Below are positions 27,818-37,182 of a stretch of 64,000 nt of DNA, piece by piece. The stretch is from positions 744,001-808,000 of the forward strand of contig NZ_JAJTWU010000001.1 in NCBI RefSeq assembly GCF_021353265.1. The letters are read 5' to 3'. A program made the translations under genes and the position numbers. This DNA is from Pelomonas cellulosilytica (lineage in GTDB: Bacteria; Pseudomonadota; Gammaproteobacteria; Burkholderiales; Burkholderiaceae_C). Positions within the stretch are counted from its first letter, which is position 1; each line of letters begins with the position of its first letter. Below the pieces are notes generated by a model. The model was given only the letters and a program-made list of their open reading frames with translations, did not search any database and had not been told where the DNA came from.

Positions 27818-28921
27818 ATGAAATTCAAGCACTTCGTCACCTCGCCCGTGCTGGAGCACAACGCCTTCCTGGCCTTGCTGGTGGCGGTCACCATCGCATT
27901 TGCCTGGGTATTGCTGCCGTTCGGCGGGGCCGTTTTCTGGGGCGCCGTCATCGCCATCGTCTTCATGCCGGTCTACCTGCGGCTGGCCCGGCGCTGGAAC
28001 GACCGGCGCACGCTGGCGGCGCTGGCGACGATCTCGCTGGTGCTGCTGATGGTCGTGCTGCCGCTGATGCTACTGACCGGCATGCTGGTCAAAGAGGGTG
28101 CGGCGCTCTATCAGCGCGTGCAGTCCGGCGAGACCAACTTCGCGCGCTATTTTGAGCAGGTCGTGGCGGTGCTGCCGGTCTGGCTGCACGACCTTCTGGC
28201 GCATTTCGGGCTGACCGACCTGGACGAGCTGCAGGCCCGCATCACCGAAGCCATTGGCCGGGGCAGCCAGATGATCGCCAGCCAGGTCTACAGCGCCGGG
28301 CAGAACGCGCTGGACTTCGTCGTCGGTTTCTTCGTCATGCTCTACCTCGCGTTCTTCCTGCTGCGCGATGGTCTCGCGTTGAGCGCACGCATCCGCGCCG
28401 CGGTGCCGCTGGCGCCCGGCCACCGGCGCCATCTCGCCGAGAAGTTCATCACCGTCATCCGAGCAACCGTCAAGGGCAACATCCTGGTGGCGGCAGCGCA
28501 GGGCGCGCTGGGCGGCGTAGCGTTCTGGTTCCTCGGCATCAAGGGCGCGCTGCTGTGGGCCGTGCTGATGGGATTCCTGTCGCTGCTGCCGGCGGTGGGG
28601 GCCGGGCTGATCTGGCTGCCTGTGGCCGTCTATTTCCTCGTCACCGGCGCGATCTGGCAGGGGGTATCGCTGATCGTCTACGGTGTGCTGGTCATCGGCC
28701 TCGTCGACAACGTGCTGCGGCCTATCCTCGTGGGCAAGGACACGCGCATGCCGGACTACCTCGTGCTGATCTCCACGCTGGGCGGCATGGCCATCTTCGG
28801 CATCAACGGCTTCGTCATCGGACCGGTCATCGCGGCGATGTTCATGGCCGCGTGGGACCTGTTCGCGACGGCGCGAGAAGAGGCGCTGGCGGTGGATTCG
28901 CCGGATGCGCCGCCCAAATGA
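27818..28921 (+). CDS. AI-2E family transporter (UPF0118)
   Basis: A 367-residue polytopic membrane protein of the AI-2 exporter (TqsA/PerM/YdiK) family. It has two N-terminal helices, a soluble segment at ~75-145, and then the conserved core with FVVGFFVMLYLAFFLLRDG, VKGNILVAAAQGALGGVAFWFLGI, GFLSLLPAVGAGLIWLPVAV and VIGLVDNVLRPILVGKDTRMPDYLVLISTLGG. Some members export autoinducer-2 and others act as ion antiporters, so transport specificity is open. I chose ATG 27818; the 20 codons upstream are His/Trp-rich and unlikely. The ThDP enzyme gene starts 18 bases after the stop. Confidence 0.88.
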   Translation: MKFKHFVTSPVLEHNAFLALLVAVTIAFAWVLLPFGGAVFWGAVIAIVFMPVYLRLARRWNDRRTLAALATISLVLLMVVLPLMLLTGMLVKEGAALYQRVQSGETNFARYFEQVVAVLPVWLHDLLAHFGLTDLDELQARITEAIGRGSQMIASQVYSAGQNALDFVVGFFVMLYLAFFLLRDGLALSARIRAAVPLAPGHRRHLAEKFITVIRATVKGNILVAAAQGALGGVAFWFLGIKGALLWAVLMGFLSLLPAVGAGLIWLPVAVYFLVTGAIWQGVSLIVYGVLVIGLVDNVLRPILVGKDTRMPDYLVLISTLGGMAIFGINGFVIGPVIAAMFMAAWDLFATAREEALAVDSPDAPPK

Positions 28922-28939
28922 GCCCGCTACAGTTCTCAC

Positions 28940-30652
28940 ATGACTAGACAAGCTCCCACCCCAGTCCTCGCCGGCCACAAGCTGGTGGCGGCGCTGATCG
29001 AGCAGGGCGTCGACACCGCATTCGGCGTCCCTGGCGAAAGCTACCTGGCCGTGCTCGATGGCTTCCACGAGTACCGCGACAAGATCCGCTTCGTCGCCTG
29101 CCGGCAGGAAGGCGGCGCCGCCTTCATGGCCGAGGCGCAAGGCAAGCTGACCGGCCGCCCAGGCATCTGCTTCGTCACGCGCGGCCCTGGCGCGACGAAT
29201 GCCAGCATCGGCCTGCATACTGCCTTCCAGGACTCGACGCCGATGATCCTGTTCATCGGCCAGGTCGCCAGCGACCAGCGCGACCGCGAGGCATTCCAGG
29301 AGGTGGACTACCGCCAGATGTTTGGCCCCGGCACGCTGGGTATGGCCAAGTGGGTGGGCGAGGTGCACGACGCCGAGCGGCTGCCCGAGTACGTCGCGCG
29401 GGCCTTCCACGTGGCGATGCAGGGACGGCCCGGGCCGGTCGTGCTGGTGCTGCCCGAAGACATGCTGACCCAGGCCATCACGGCCGACATCGTCGCGCCC
29501 GCGCGTCCAGCCGAAGCCGCGCCGACGCCGGCCGCCCTGGCCGAGCTGCGCGAACGCCTGGTCGCGGCGAAGCGGCCGCTGGTCATCGCCGGCGGCGGCG
29601 GCTGGACGGCCGAGGCGACCGAGGCGCTGCAGCACTTTGCCGAACGCTGGCAACTGCCGGTCGGCTGCGCCTTCCGCTTCCAGGATCTGTTCGACAACAG
29701 CCACCCGAACTACGCAGGCGATGTCGGCATCGGCATCAATCCCAGGCTGGCGGCGCGTGTGAAGGAGGCCGACCTCATCCTCGCCGTCGGTCCGCGCCTG
29801 GGCGAGATGACGACCGGCGGCTACACGCTGCTGCAGGCGCCGCGCCCCGCTCAGCAGCTCATCCACATTCACGCTGGCGCCGAGGAGCTGGGCCGCGTCT
29901 ACACCGCCGAGCTGCTCATCAACGCCAGCATGAGCCAAGCCGCCCCTGCGCTGGCCTTGCTGTCGCCGCCCGCCGACATCCCCTGGCGCGACTGGACCGT
30001 CGCGGCCCACGCCGACTACCGCGCCAACCTGCAGCCCACGCCCGTGGCGCCGCTGGACATGGCAGAGGTCATCCGCCTCATCGACGAGAAGTTGCCTGAG
30101 GGCACCATCTTCACGAACGGCGCCGGAAACTACAGCGGCTGGCTGCACCGCTTCCATCGCTACACGGCGCTGCACCGCTTCGGCAGGACGCAGCTGGCGC
30201 CAACCTCAGGCGCGATGGGCTACGGCGTGCCCGCCGCGGTCGCGGCATCACTGCTTCAGGACCGCTGGGTCGTCAACGTCGCCGGTGACGGCGACTTCCT
30301 GATGACCGGCCAGGAGCTGGCGACGGCCACGGGCTATGGCGCCAGGAAGCTGCTGGTCGTCATCGTCGACAACGGTACCTACGGCACCATCCGCATGCAC
30401 CAGGAGCGCGAGTACCCAGGCCGCGTGTCCGGCAGCGACCTGTTCAATCCCGACTTCACCATGCTCGCCGAGGCCTTCGGCTTCGCGGCCTTCAAGGCCG
30501 AGAGCACGGCGCAGGTCGGCCCCGCACTCGACGCGGCCATCGCGTCGGGCCGGCCGGCGCTACTGCACCTGCGCCTGTCCAGCGACGTCTCCACCTCCCG
30601 TTCCACGCTTACGGCCATTCGTGAAGCGGCACAGAAGAAGAACCATGCTTGA
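28940..30652 (+). CDS. Thiamine-diphosphate enzyme, acetolactate-synthase-like large subunit
   Basis: A 570-residue ThDP-dependent enzyme of the acetolactate synthase/benzoylformate decarboxylase group. Residues ~8-175 form the pyrimidine-binding domain with the cofactor-activating Glu in FGVPGESYLAVLDG and RGPGATNASIGLHTA; a central domain follows; residues ~370-560 hold the GDG-N pyrophosphate motif (NVAGDGDFLMTGQELATAT ... DNGTYG). Start ATG 28940. No small regulatory subunit gene (ilvN) is adjacent, so it is more likely a specialised catabolic enzyme than the main biosynthetic one. Substrate not assigned. Its stop overlaps the start of the S4-domain gene by eight bases. Confidence 0.85.
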   Translation: MTRQAPTPVLAGHKLVAALIEQGVDTAFGVPGESYLAVLDGFHEYRDKIRFVACRQEGGAAFMAEAQGKLTGRPGICFVTRGPGATNASIGLHTAFQDSTPMILFIGQVASDQRDREAFQEVDYRQMFGPGTLGMAKWVGEVHDAERLPEYVARAFHVAMQGRPGPVVLVLPEDMLTQAITADIVAPARPAEAAPTPAALAELRERLVAAKRPLVIAGGGGWTAEATEALQHFAERWQLPVGCAFRFQDLFDNSHPNYAGDVGIGINPRLAARVKEADLILAVGPRLGEMTTGGYTLLQAPRPAQQLIHIHAGAEELGRVYTAELLINASMSQAAPALALLSPPADIPWRDWTVAAHADYRANLQPTPVAPLDMAEVIRLIDEKLPEGTIFTNGAGNYSGWLHRFHRYTALHRFGRTQLAPTSGAMGYGVPAAVAASLLQDRWVVNVAGDGDFLMTGQELATATGYGARKLLVVIVDNGTYGTIRMHQEREYPGRVSGSDLFNPDFTMLAEAFGFAAFKAESTAQVGPALDAAIASGRPALLHLRLSSDVSTSRSTLTAIREAAQKKNHA

Positions 30653-30860
30653 ACTCCAACTCCGCGGCGACTACATCGAGCTCGACAAGCTGCTCAAGGC
30701 CCTGGGCCTCGTCGAGAGCGGCGGCCGCGCGCGGGTGCTGATCGCGGCTGGCGAGGTCAGGGTGGACGGCCAGGTCGAACTGCGCAAGACAGCCAAGATC
30801 CGCGCCGGTCAGGTGGTCGACTTTGACGGCCAGCAGGTGAAGGTGCTGACCGCGGGCTGA
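30645..30860 (+). CDS. Small RNA-binding S4 domain protein (YbcJ-like)
   Basis: A 71-residue protein made of one S4 domain: YIELDKLLKALGLVESGGRARVLIAAGEVRVDG followed by QVELRKTAKIRAGQVVDFDGQQVKV. This matches YbcJ/YlmH-tail-like proteins that bind structured RNA; exact RNA target is unknown. ATG 30645 lies inside the end of the ThDP enzyme gene (ATGCTTGA), so its translation is coupled to that gene. It converges with serB, four bases between stops, leaving no room for a terminator. Confidence 0.88.
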   Translation: MLELQLRGDYIELDKLLKALGLVESGGRARVLIAAGEVRVDGQVELRKTAKIRAGQVVDFDGQQVKVLTAG

Positions 30861-30863
30861 GCG

Positions 30864-31571
30864 TCAGCGCAGCAGTTCGAGCAGGCGGTCCAGCCCGCCG
30901 TCGTTGATCGCAACGCGGGCCTGCTCGCGGACCTTGGGTTTGGCGTGATAGGCCACGGACAGGCCGGCCGCGCCCATCATCGGCAGGTCGTTGGCGCCGT
31001 CGCCGACGGCGATCGCCTGGTCGGGGCGGCAGCCGATGTCCTCGCAGCGGGCCAGCAGCATCAGCCGCTTCTGCTCGCCGTCGCAGATGTCGCCCCAGTC
31101 CTGCATGACGACGCGGCCGGTGAGGGCGCCGTCGACGATCTCCAGCTCGTTGCTGCGCACGAAGTCCATGCCCAGTTCCGCCGCGACGTAGCGCGTAAAG
31201 AACGTGAAGCCGCCGGAGACCAGCACGAGCTTGAGTCCGGCACGTTTGAGCGCCGCGCACAGCTCACGCGCGCCTGGGTTGAAGGTCAGGCGCTCGGCCA
31301 GCACGCGGTCCAGCACGGTGGCAGGCACGCCCGCGAGGATGGCGAGGCGGCGGCGCAGGCTGTCCTTGAAGTCGGTGATCTCGCCGCGCATCGCGGCCTC
31401 GGTGATGGCCGCGACCTCGGCGCCTTTGCCGGCCAGCGCGGCGATCTCGTCGATGCACTCGATGCTGATCAGCGTCGAGTCCATGTCGAAGGCAGCGAGC
31501 TTGAAGTGCGACAGCGGAGGCAGGGCGGGGCCGTCGCGCAGGACGAGGCCTTCAGAAGCAGCAGAGGTCAC
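30864..31571 (-). CDS. serB: Phosphoserine phosphatase
   Basis: SerB, 235 residues, a HAD-family phosphatase for the last step of serine synthesis. Motif I is FDMDSTLI with the nucleophile Asp, motif II is VLVSGGFTFF, and motif III/IV is GDGANDLPMM. The cap domain segment ECIDEIAALAGK and MRGEITDFKDSLRRR is typical of the short SerB form without an N-terminal ACT domain. The start appears to be GTG at 31571, with no clear ribosome binding site, so the exact N terminus is uncertain by a few codons. mfd lies just upstream on the same strand. Confidence 0.92.
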   Translation of the reverse strand: MTSAASEGLVLRDGPALPPLSHFKLAAFDMDSTLISIECIDEIAALAGKGAEVAAITEAAMRGEITDFKDSLRRRLAILAGVPATVLDRVLAERLTFNPGARELCAALKRAGLKLVLVSGGFTFFTRYVAAELGMDFVRSNELEIVDGALTGRVVMQDWGDICDGEQKRLMLLARCEDIGCRPDQAIAVGDGANDLPMMGAAGLSVAYHAKPKVREQARVAINDGGLDRLLELLR

Positions 31572-31622
31572 GAGGGCAGGAGGTAGCGGGCACGGAGGCC
31601 CGCATTATCCCGGCGGCCCTGC

Positions 31623-34600
31623 TCAGCCAGCCTTCACCGGTTGACCCAGCAGCCTCAACACCTCACGCACCGCGTGTGCCCGGTCCTGCGGGCTGCTGAG
31701 CGCCTTCTCCACGCGCAGCTTCTCGTTGCCGACCAGTTTGATGTTGCGGTTCTTCTGCACCAGCTCGATGACGCGCATCGGGTCGATGGGCGGGTTGGGG
31801 CGGAAGTTGATGTTGATGATGGCCGGCGCGGCGTCGACCTTGATGACGCCGTAGGGCTTGGCCAGCACGCGCAGGCGGTGCAGGTCGAACAGCGTCTGGC
31901 CTTGCGCTGGCAGCTTGCCGAAGCGGTCGGTGATCTCCTCGAGCATCGTGTCGATCTGCTCGGGCTTCTCGGCTGTGGCCAGTCGCTTGTAGAGCGAGAG
32001 GCGCACCTGCACGTCGCCGCAGTAGGCGTCGGGCAGCAGCGCGGGGGCGTGCAGGTTGATCTCGGTGTTGGTGGAGAAGGCGCCGGTGGGCGAGAGGAGG
32101 TCGGGCTCGCGGCCTGATTTCAGCGCGCGCACGGCCTCGCTGAGCATGTCGTTGTAGAGCTGGAAGCCCACCTCCATCATGTTTCCGCTCTGGTTGTCGC
32201 CCAGCACTTCGCCGGCGCCGCGGATCTCCAGGTCGTGCATGGCGAGGTAGAAGCCCGAGCCCAGTTCCTCCATGGCCTGAATCGCGTCCAAACGCTGCGT
32301 GGCCTGCTTGGTCAGGCCCTGCAGGTCCGGCACCATCAAGTAGGCATAGGCCTGGTGATGGCTGCGGCCGACGCGGCCGCGCAGCTGGTGCAACTGAGCC
32401 AGGCCGAACTTGTCGGCGCGGGCAATGATGATGGTGTTGGCGCTTGGCACGTCGATGCCAGTCTCGATGATGGTGGAGCACAGCAGCAGGTTGTGCTTGC
32501 CGGCGACGAACTCGCGCATGACGAGCTCCAGCTCGCGCTCGGGCATCTGGCCGTGGGCGATGACGATGCGCGCCTCCGGGACAAGCTCCTCCAGCTTTTG
32601 CTTGCGGTTCTCGATGGTCTCTACTTCGTTGTGCAGGAAGTAGACCTGGCCGCCGCGCTTTAGCTCACGCAGCACGGCCTCGCGGATGGTGCCGCTGCTC
32701 TCGGCGCGCACGAAGGTCTTGATGGCGAGGCGGCGCTGCGGCGCCGTGGCGATGACGCTAAGGTCGCGCAGGCCCTCCAGCGCCATGCCCAGCGTGCGGG
32801 GGATGGGCGTCGCGGTCAGCGTCAGCACGTCCACCTCGGCGCGCATCGCCTTCATCGCCTCCTTGTGGCGCACGCCGAAGCGGTGTTCCTCGTCGATGAC
32901 GAGCAGGCCCAGGCGGTTGAACTTGACCTCGGCGGACAGCAGCTTGTGCGTGCCGACGACGATGTCGATCGTGCCGTCGGCGATGCCTTCCATCGCCGCC
33001 TTGATCTCCTTGGCCGAGCGGAAGCGGCTCATCTCCGCGACCTTCACCGGCCAGGCGCCGAAGCGGTCGGCGATGTTCTGGTAGTGCTGCTCGGCCAGCA
33101 GTGTCGTCGGCGCCAGGATGGCGACCTGCTTGCCGCCCATGACCGCGACGAAGGCCGCGCGCAGCGCCACCTCGGTCTTGCCGAAGCCCACGTCGCCGCA
33201 GACCAGGCGGTCCATCGGCTTGGGCGTAATCATGTCCTGGATAACCGCGTGGATGGCGGCGCGCTGGTCGGGTGTTTCCTCGAAGCCGAACGACGCTGCG
33301 AACGCCTCGTAGTCGTGGCCGGAGTAGCGGAAGGCATGGCCTTCGCGGGCGGCGCGGCGAGCGTAGAGGTTCAGCAGCTCGGCAGCCGTGTCGCGCACCT
33401 GCTCGGCGGCCTTTCGCTTGGCCTTCTCCCACTGGCCGGAGCCGAGCTTGTGTAGCGGCGCCTCTTCTGGCGACACGCCGGTGTAGCGGCCGATCAGGTG
33501 CAACTGCGCAACCGGCACGTACAGCGTCGCCTTGTCGGCGTATTCCAGGTGCAGGAACTCGCTCTTCTGCCCGTCGCCCACATCGATGTTGACGAGGCCC
33601 TGGTAGCGCCCGATGCCGTGGTTGATGTGCACGACCGGATCGCCGACCTTCAGCTCGGACAGGTCCTTGATCAGCGCGTTGACGTCGCTGACCTGCTCCT
33701 GCTTGCGTCGCCGGCGCGTGGTGGGCGTCGTCGCGAACAGCTCGGTCTCGGTGATGAGCTGCACCGGGTGCTCGTCATCCATCCAGAAGAAGCCCGCAGC
33801 CAGCGGCGCGGCCGTGATGGCGTACTTCTCATCACCCGCCCAGAACTCGGCCAGGTTCTTGACCGATGGCGGGTCGATCTTGCTGTCGCGCAGCTGCTCC
33901 AGCAGGCTCTCGCGCCGACCTTCGCTCTCGGCGACCAGCAGCACGCGGTGGGGGGTGGCCTTCAGGTGCGCCTCCAGCCGTGCCATCGGCTCCTGCGTGC
34001 CGCGCTCGACGCTGACGTCGGGCAGCGGACGGGCGAAATCCACCGGCTCGCTGCCGCGTACCGACAGCACCGCGTGTGGCTTGGTCAGGCCGAAGAAGTC
34101 CTCGGCCGTCAGGAAGATTTCCTGCGGCGGCAGCAGCGGCCGTTCGGGGTCGTGCTGCAGGAAGCGGTGGCGTTCCTTGGTGTCGGTCCAGAAGCGCTGG
34201 ATGGCGTCGTCCACCTCGCCATGCAGCGCCAGGCCGGCCTCGGCGCCCAGATAGTCGAAGACGGTCGCCGTCTGCTCGAAGAAGATCGGCAGGTAGTACT
34301 CGATGCCGCCCGAGGCGATGCCCTCGCCGATGTCGCGGTAGATGCGCGACCTGGTCGGGTCGCCCTCCATCTTCTCGCGCCAGCGGTTGCGGAAGGCCTT
34401 GCGCGCTGCCTCGTCCATCGGGAACTCGCGGCCTGGCAGCAGCCGCACGTCCGGCACCGGGTACAGGCTGCGCTGGCTGTCGGGGTCGAAGACGCGGATG
34501 GAATCCACCTCGTCGCCGAACAGGTCCACGCGGTAGGGCACGTTGGAGCCCATCGGGAACAGGTCGATGAGGCCGCCGCGCACGGCGTACTCGCCAGGCT

Positions 34601-35090
34601 GCACGACCTGGCTGACATTCGTGTAGCCGGCCAGCGTCAGCTGCGAACGTAGCGACGCTTCGTCCAGCCGCTGCTTCTGTTTGAAGTTGAAGGTGGTGCC
34701 GGCCAGGAAGCTGGGCGGCGCCAGCCGGGTCAGCGCCGTGGATGCCGGCATCAGCACCACGTCGATGGTGTTCGTCTTGCTGGATTGCAGCAGCTCCCAC
34801 AACGTCGCCAGGCGCTCGGAGATCAGGTCCTGGTGCGGGCTGAAGCTGTCGTAGGGCAACGTCTCCCAGTCCGGGAACACGGCGACCTTCAGCCCGGGGG
34901 CGAAGAACTTCAGCTCGTCTTCGAGCCGCTGCGTGTCGCCCGGCTCCGCGGTGAAGACGGCGGCGAGCCGCCCGGCCTCGCGCTGCTGCTGCACGAAACG
35001 CGCGAGCAGCAACGCGTCGGCGGAGCCGGTGGGGCGGGGATGGGTGAACTTCTTGCCGGGCTGGATGGCCGGCAGCGAGGACAACATCAT
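31623..35090 (-). CDS. mfd: Transcription-repair coupling factor
   Basis: Mfd, 1155 residues, the DNA translocase that removes RNA polymerase stalled at lesions and recruits UvrA. Domain order: UvrB-like N-terminal module (~1-340, GSADALLLARFVQQQ, PYRVDLFGDEVDSIRVFD), RNA polymerase interaction domain (~480-550, GDPVVHINHGIGRY), superfamily 2 helicase motor (~600-950) with Walker A GDVGFGKTE, DEEHRFG box and the motif VI QLRGRVGRS, and the TRCF C-terminal domain (~1000-1140). Length matches the family (1148 in E. coli). Start ATG 35090, one of two consecutive Met codons. Confidence 0.97.
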   Translation of the reverse strand: MMLSSLPAIQPGKKFTHPRPTGSADALLLARFVQQQREAGRLAAVFTAEPGDTQRLEDELKFFAPGLKVAVFPDWETLPYDSFSPHQDLISERLATLWELLQSSKTNTIDVVLMPASTALTRLAPPSFLAGTTFNFKQKQRLDEASLRSQLTLAGYTNVSQVVQPGEYAVRGGLIDLFPMGSNVPYRVDLFGDEVDSIRVFDPDSQRSLYPVPDVRLLPGREFPMDEAARKAFRNRWREKMEGDPTRSRIYRDIGEGIASGGIEYYLPIFFEQTATVFDYLGAEAGLALHGEVDDAIQRFWTDTKERHRFLQHDPERPLLPPQEIFLTAEDFFGLTKPHAVLSVRGSEPVDFARPLPDVSVERGTQEPMARLEAHLKATPHRVLLVAESEGRRESLLEQLRDSKIDPPSVKNLAEFWAGDEKYAITAAPLAAGFFWMDDEHPVQLITETELFATTPTTRRRRKQEQVSDVNALIKDLSELKVGDPVVHINHGIGRYQGLVNIDVGDGQKSEFLHLEYADKATLYVPVAQLHLIGRYTGVSPEEAPLHKLGSGQWEKAKRKAAEQVRDTAAELLNLYARRAAREGHAFRYSGHDYEAFAASFGFEETPDQRAAIHAVIQDMITPKPMDRLVCGDVGFGKTEVALRAAFVAVMGGKQVAILAPTTLLAEQHYQNIADRFGAWPVKVAEMSRFRSAKEIKAAMEGIADGTIDIVVGTHKLLSAEVKFNRLGLLVIDEEHRFGVRHKEAMKAMRAEVDVLTLTATPIPRTLGMALEGLRDLSVIATAPQRRLAIKTFVRAESSGTIREAVLRELKRGGQVYFLHNEVETIENRKQKLEELVPEARIVIAHGQMPERELELVMREFVAGKHNLLLCSTIIETGIDVPSANTIIIARADKFGLAQLHQLRGRVGRSHHQAYAYLMVPDLQGLTKQATQRLDAIQAMEELGSGFYLAMHDLEIRGAGEVLGDNQSGNMMEVGFQLYNDMLSEAVRALKSGREPDLLSPTGAFSTNTEINLHAPALLPDAYCGDVQVRLSLYKRLATAEKPEQIDTMLEEITDRFGKLPAQGQTLFDLHRLRVLAKPYGVIKVDAAPAIININFRPNPPIDPMRVIELVQKNRNIKLVGNEKLRVEKALSSPQDRAHAVREVLRLLGQPVKAG

Positions 35091-35224
35091 GGGGCGGGGG
35101 GCCTGGAGGCGCTACAAACGACGACAGCCCCGGAGCGGGGCTGGTGGGGATTTTAGGGACGCCATGTCCTTTGGCTCTCTGGCGGCCCGCCGATAGCATG
35201 CAGGCCGTCCTACCCGGAGAACCC

Positions 35225-36997
35225 ATGCACCGCCGCCACGCCATCAGCCTGCTCGCGACTTCGCTCACCCTCGCCCTGCCTGCACTTGCCGCGCCCACCG
35301 AAAGCCAGCGCTTCCACGAGTGGCTGGATGCCCAGTGGGAGCTGACGCTGCAGCGCAACCCGGTGCTGGCCACGTCCATCGGCGACCCGCGCTACAACGA
35401 CCGCTTCATCGACGACACGACCGCCGCCTACCGCGCCGAAGTGCGGCGCGAACTGCAGGAGCAGCTGCAGGCACTGGCCGGCTTCGACAAGGCTCTCCTG
35501 GAGCCGAAGGACCAGGTCTCGTACAGCATGCTGAAGCTGGACCTGGAGCAGGACCTGGCTGGCCAGCGCTTCCCGGACTGGATGCAGCCCATCAGCCAGA
35601 TCGGCAGCCTGGCCGCTTTCCTGGCGCAGATGGGGTCGGGCCAATCCATCCAGCCATTCCGCAACACCCGGGACTACGACGACTGGCTCAGTCGCCTGGC
35701 ACTGGCCGTGCCCGTGCTTGACGGCAACCTCGCCAACATGCGCGAGGGGCTGAAGGCTGGCGTTACGCAGCCGCGTGCCGTCATGCAGAAGGTGCTGCCG
35801 CAGCTGACCGCGCTGGCTGTGGCGGCGCCCGAGCAGAGCCTGTTCTGGGAGCCGATCAAGAACTTCCCGGACGCCGTGCCGGCGGCCGACCGCGAGCGTC
35901 TCACCGCCGCGCTGCGCAAGCTGCTTGCTGACCAGGTGTTGCCGGCCTATGCGCGCCAACTCGCCTTCGTGCGTGACGAGTACCTGCCCAAGGCGCGCCA
36001 GAGCACGGCGTGGTCGGCACTGCCCGATGGCAAGGCCTGGTACGCCTACCGCGTGCGGCAGAACACGACGCTGCCGCTGACGGCCGACCAGATCCACGCC
36101 ACGGGGCTGAAGGAGGTCGCTCGCATCCGCGGCGAGATGGAAGCGGTGCGCCGCCAGGTGGGCTTCCAGGGCGACCTGAGGGCCTTCTTCAAGTACATGC
36201 AGGAAGACCCGAAGTTCTATTTCACGCGGCCGCAGGACCTGCTCGACGGCTACCGCACGCTGCAGAAGAAGATCAACGCGCTGACGCCCCAGCTGTTCGA
36301 CATCGCGCCCAAGGCCGACTACGAGGTGCGCGAGGTCGAGGCCTTCCGCGCCGAGAGCGCCGCAGGCGGCTCCTACCAAGAGCCCTCGGCCGACGGTTCG
36401 CGGCCCGGCATCTTCTATGTCAACACCTTCAACCTGAAGGCCCAGCCGATCTTCGGCATGGAGACGCTGTCGCTGCACGAGGCCTCGCCGGGGCACCACT
36501 TCCAGATCAGCATCGCGCAGGAGGACACGACGCTGCCGGCCTTCCGCCGCTTCGGCAGCCACTACACGGCCTATGTGGAAGGCTGGGCGCTTTACGCCGA
36601 GAGCCTGGGCAAGGAGTTGGGCCTCTTCACGGACCCCTACCAGTGGTATGGCCGGCTGTCGGACGAGCAGCTGCGCGCAATGCGCCTCGTCGTCGACACG
36701 GGCCTGCATGCCAAGGGCTGGACGCGAGAGCGCGCCATCCGCTACATGCTGGACAACTCGTCCATGGCCGAGAGCGACGTGGTGTCCGAGGTCGAGCGCT
36801 ATATCGCCTGGCCCGGCCAGGCGCTGGGCTACAAGATCGGCCAGCTCGAAATCACGCGGCTGCGCGCCGAGGCGGCAAAGGCGCTGGGCCCCAAGTTCGA
36901 CGTCAAGGGTTTCCACCGCGTCGTGCTGACGGCTGGCCAGGTGCCGCTGCCGGTGCTGCGCGAACTGGTGATGGACTGGGTCAAAACGCGGCGCTGA
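35225..36997 (+). CDS. Secreted DUF885 family protein (putative metallopeptidase-like)
   Basis: A 590-residue exported protein of the DUF885 family. A signal peptide (AISLLATSLTLALPALAAP) is followed by an all-helical body. The family's metal-site-like motif is present as LHEASPGHHFQ (~residue 420), followed by the downstream ESLGKELG segment with a conserved Glu. DUF885 proteins resemble M32-type helical metallopeptidases; some have been linked to peptide or hydroxyacid ester hydrolysis, but activity is unproven for most. I chose ATG 35225 (GGAGAACCC upstream). It stands alone before the sigma-54-preceded transporter gene. Confidence 0.85.
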   Translation: MHRRHAISLLATSLTLALPALAAPTESQRFHEWLDAQWELTLQRNPVLATSIGDPRYNDRFIDDTTAAYRAEVRRELQEQLQALAGFDKALLEPKDQVSYSMLKLDLEQDLAGQRFPDWMQPISQIGSLAAFLAQMGSGQSIQPFRNTRDYDDWLSRLALAVPVLDGNLANMREGLKAGVTQPRAVMQKVLPQLTALAVAAPEQSLFWEPIKNFPDAVPAADRERLTAALRKLLADQVLPAYARQLAFVRDEYLPKARQSTAWSALPDGKAWYAYRVRQNTTLPLTADQIHATGLKEVARIRGEMEAVRRQVGFQGDLRAFFKYMQEDPKFYFTRPQDLLDGYRTLQKKINALTPQLFDIAPKADYEVREVEAFRAESAAGGSYQEPSADGSRPGIFYVNTFNLKAQPIFGMETLSLHEASPGHHFQISIAQEDTTLPAFRRFGSHYTAYVEGWALYAESLGKELGLFTDPYQWYGRLSDEQLRAMRLVVDTGLHAKGWTRERAIRYMLDNSSMAESDVVSEVERYIAWPGQALGYKIGQLEITRLRAEAAKALGPKFDVKGFHRVVLTAGQVPLPVLRELVMDWVKTRR

Positions 36998-37010
36998 CGC
37001 CGGCCCGCCG

Positions 37011-37068
37011 GTGGCGGATTGTCGCCGGCGGCGGCTCCAGGGTGGCGTGATGTGGCGGGTTTTCGCCG
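37011..37068 (+). promoter_or_regulatory. Twin enhancer-like repeats upstream of the sigma-54 promoter
   Basis: GTGGCGGATTGTCGCCG (37011-37027) and GTGGCGGGTTTTCGCCG (37052-37068) match at 15 of 17 positions. Each carries the dyad GGCG-N6-CGCC. They are 41 bases apart, close to four helical turns, and end about 42 bases before the -24 element. Binding by the DctD-like regulator encoded downstream is inference. Confidence 0.6.
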
Positions 37069-37109
37069 TTCTTCGTTGGCTTGAGGCGGTTCAACGGGGG
37101 TGGCCGGCC

Positions 37110-37125
37110 TGGCACGCGAACTGCT
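37110..37125 (+). promoter_or_regulatory. Sigma-54 (RpoN) -24/-12 promoter
   Basis: TGGCACGCGAACTGCT matches the RpoN consensus TGGCACG-N4-TTGCW at all but one conserved position (C for the first T of TTGC), with the GG and GC doublets correctly spaced. Transcription should begin near 37136, leaving a leader of about 47 bases before the transporter ATG. Confidence 0.75.
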
Positions 37126-37182
37126 CTTTCCGGGTCCACAAGCCCGCCGGCATGGCGCCCGCGGGCAGACCCAGGAGACAAC

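Noticed and set aside
28070-30175. 701-codon open frame on the minus strand
   Set aside because: It runs opposite two clear genes (AI-2E transporter and ThDP enzyme) and has no recognisable domain.
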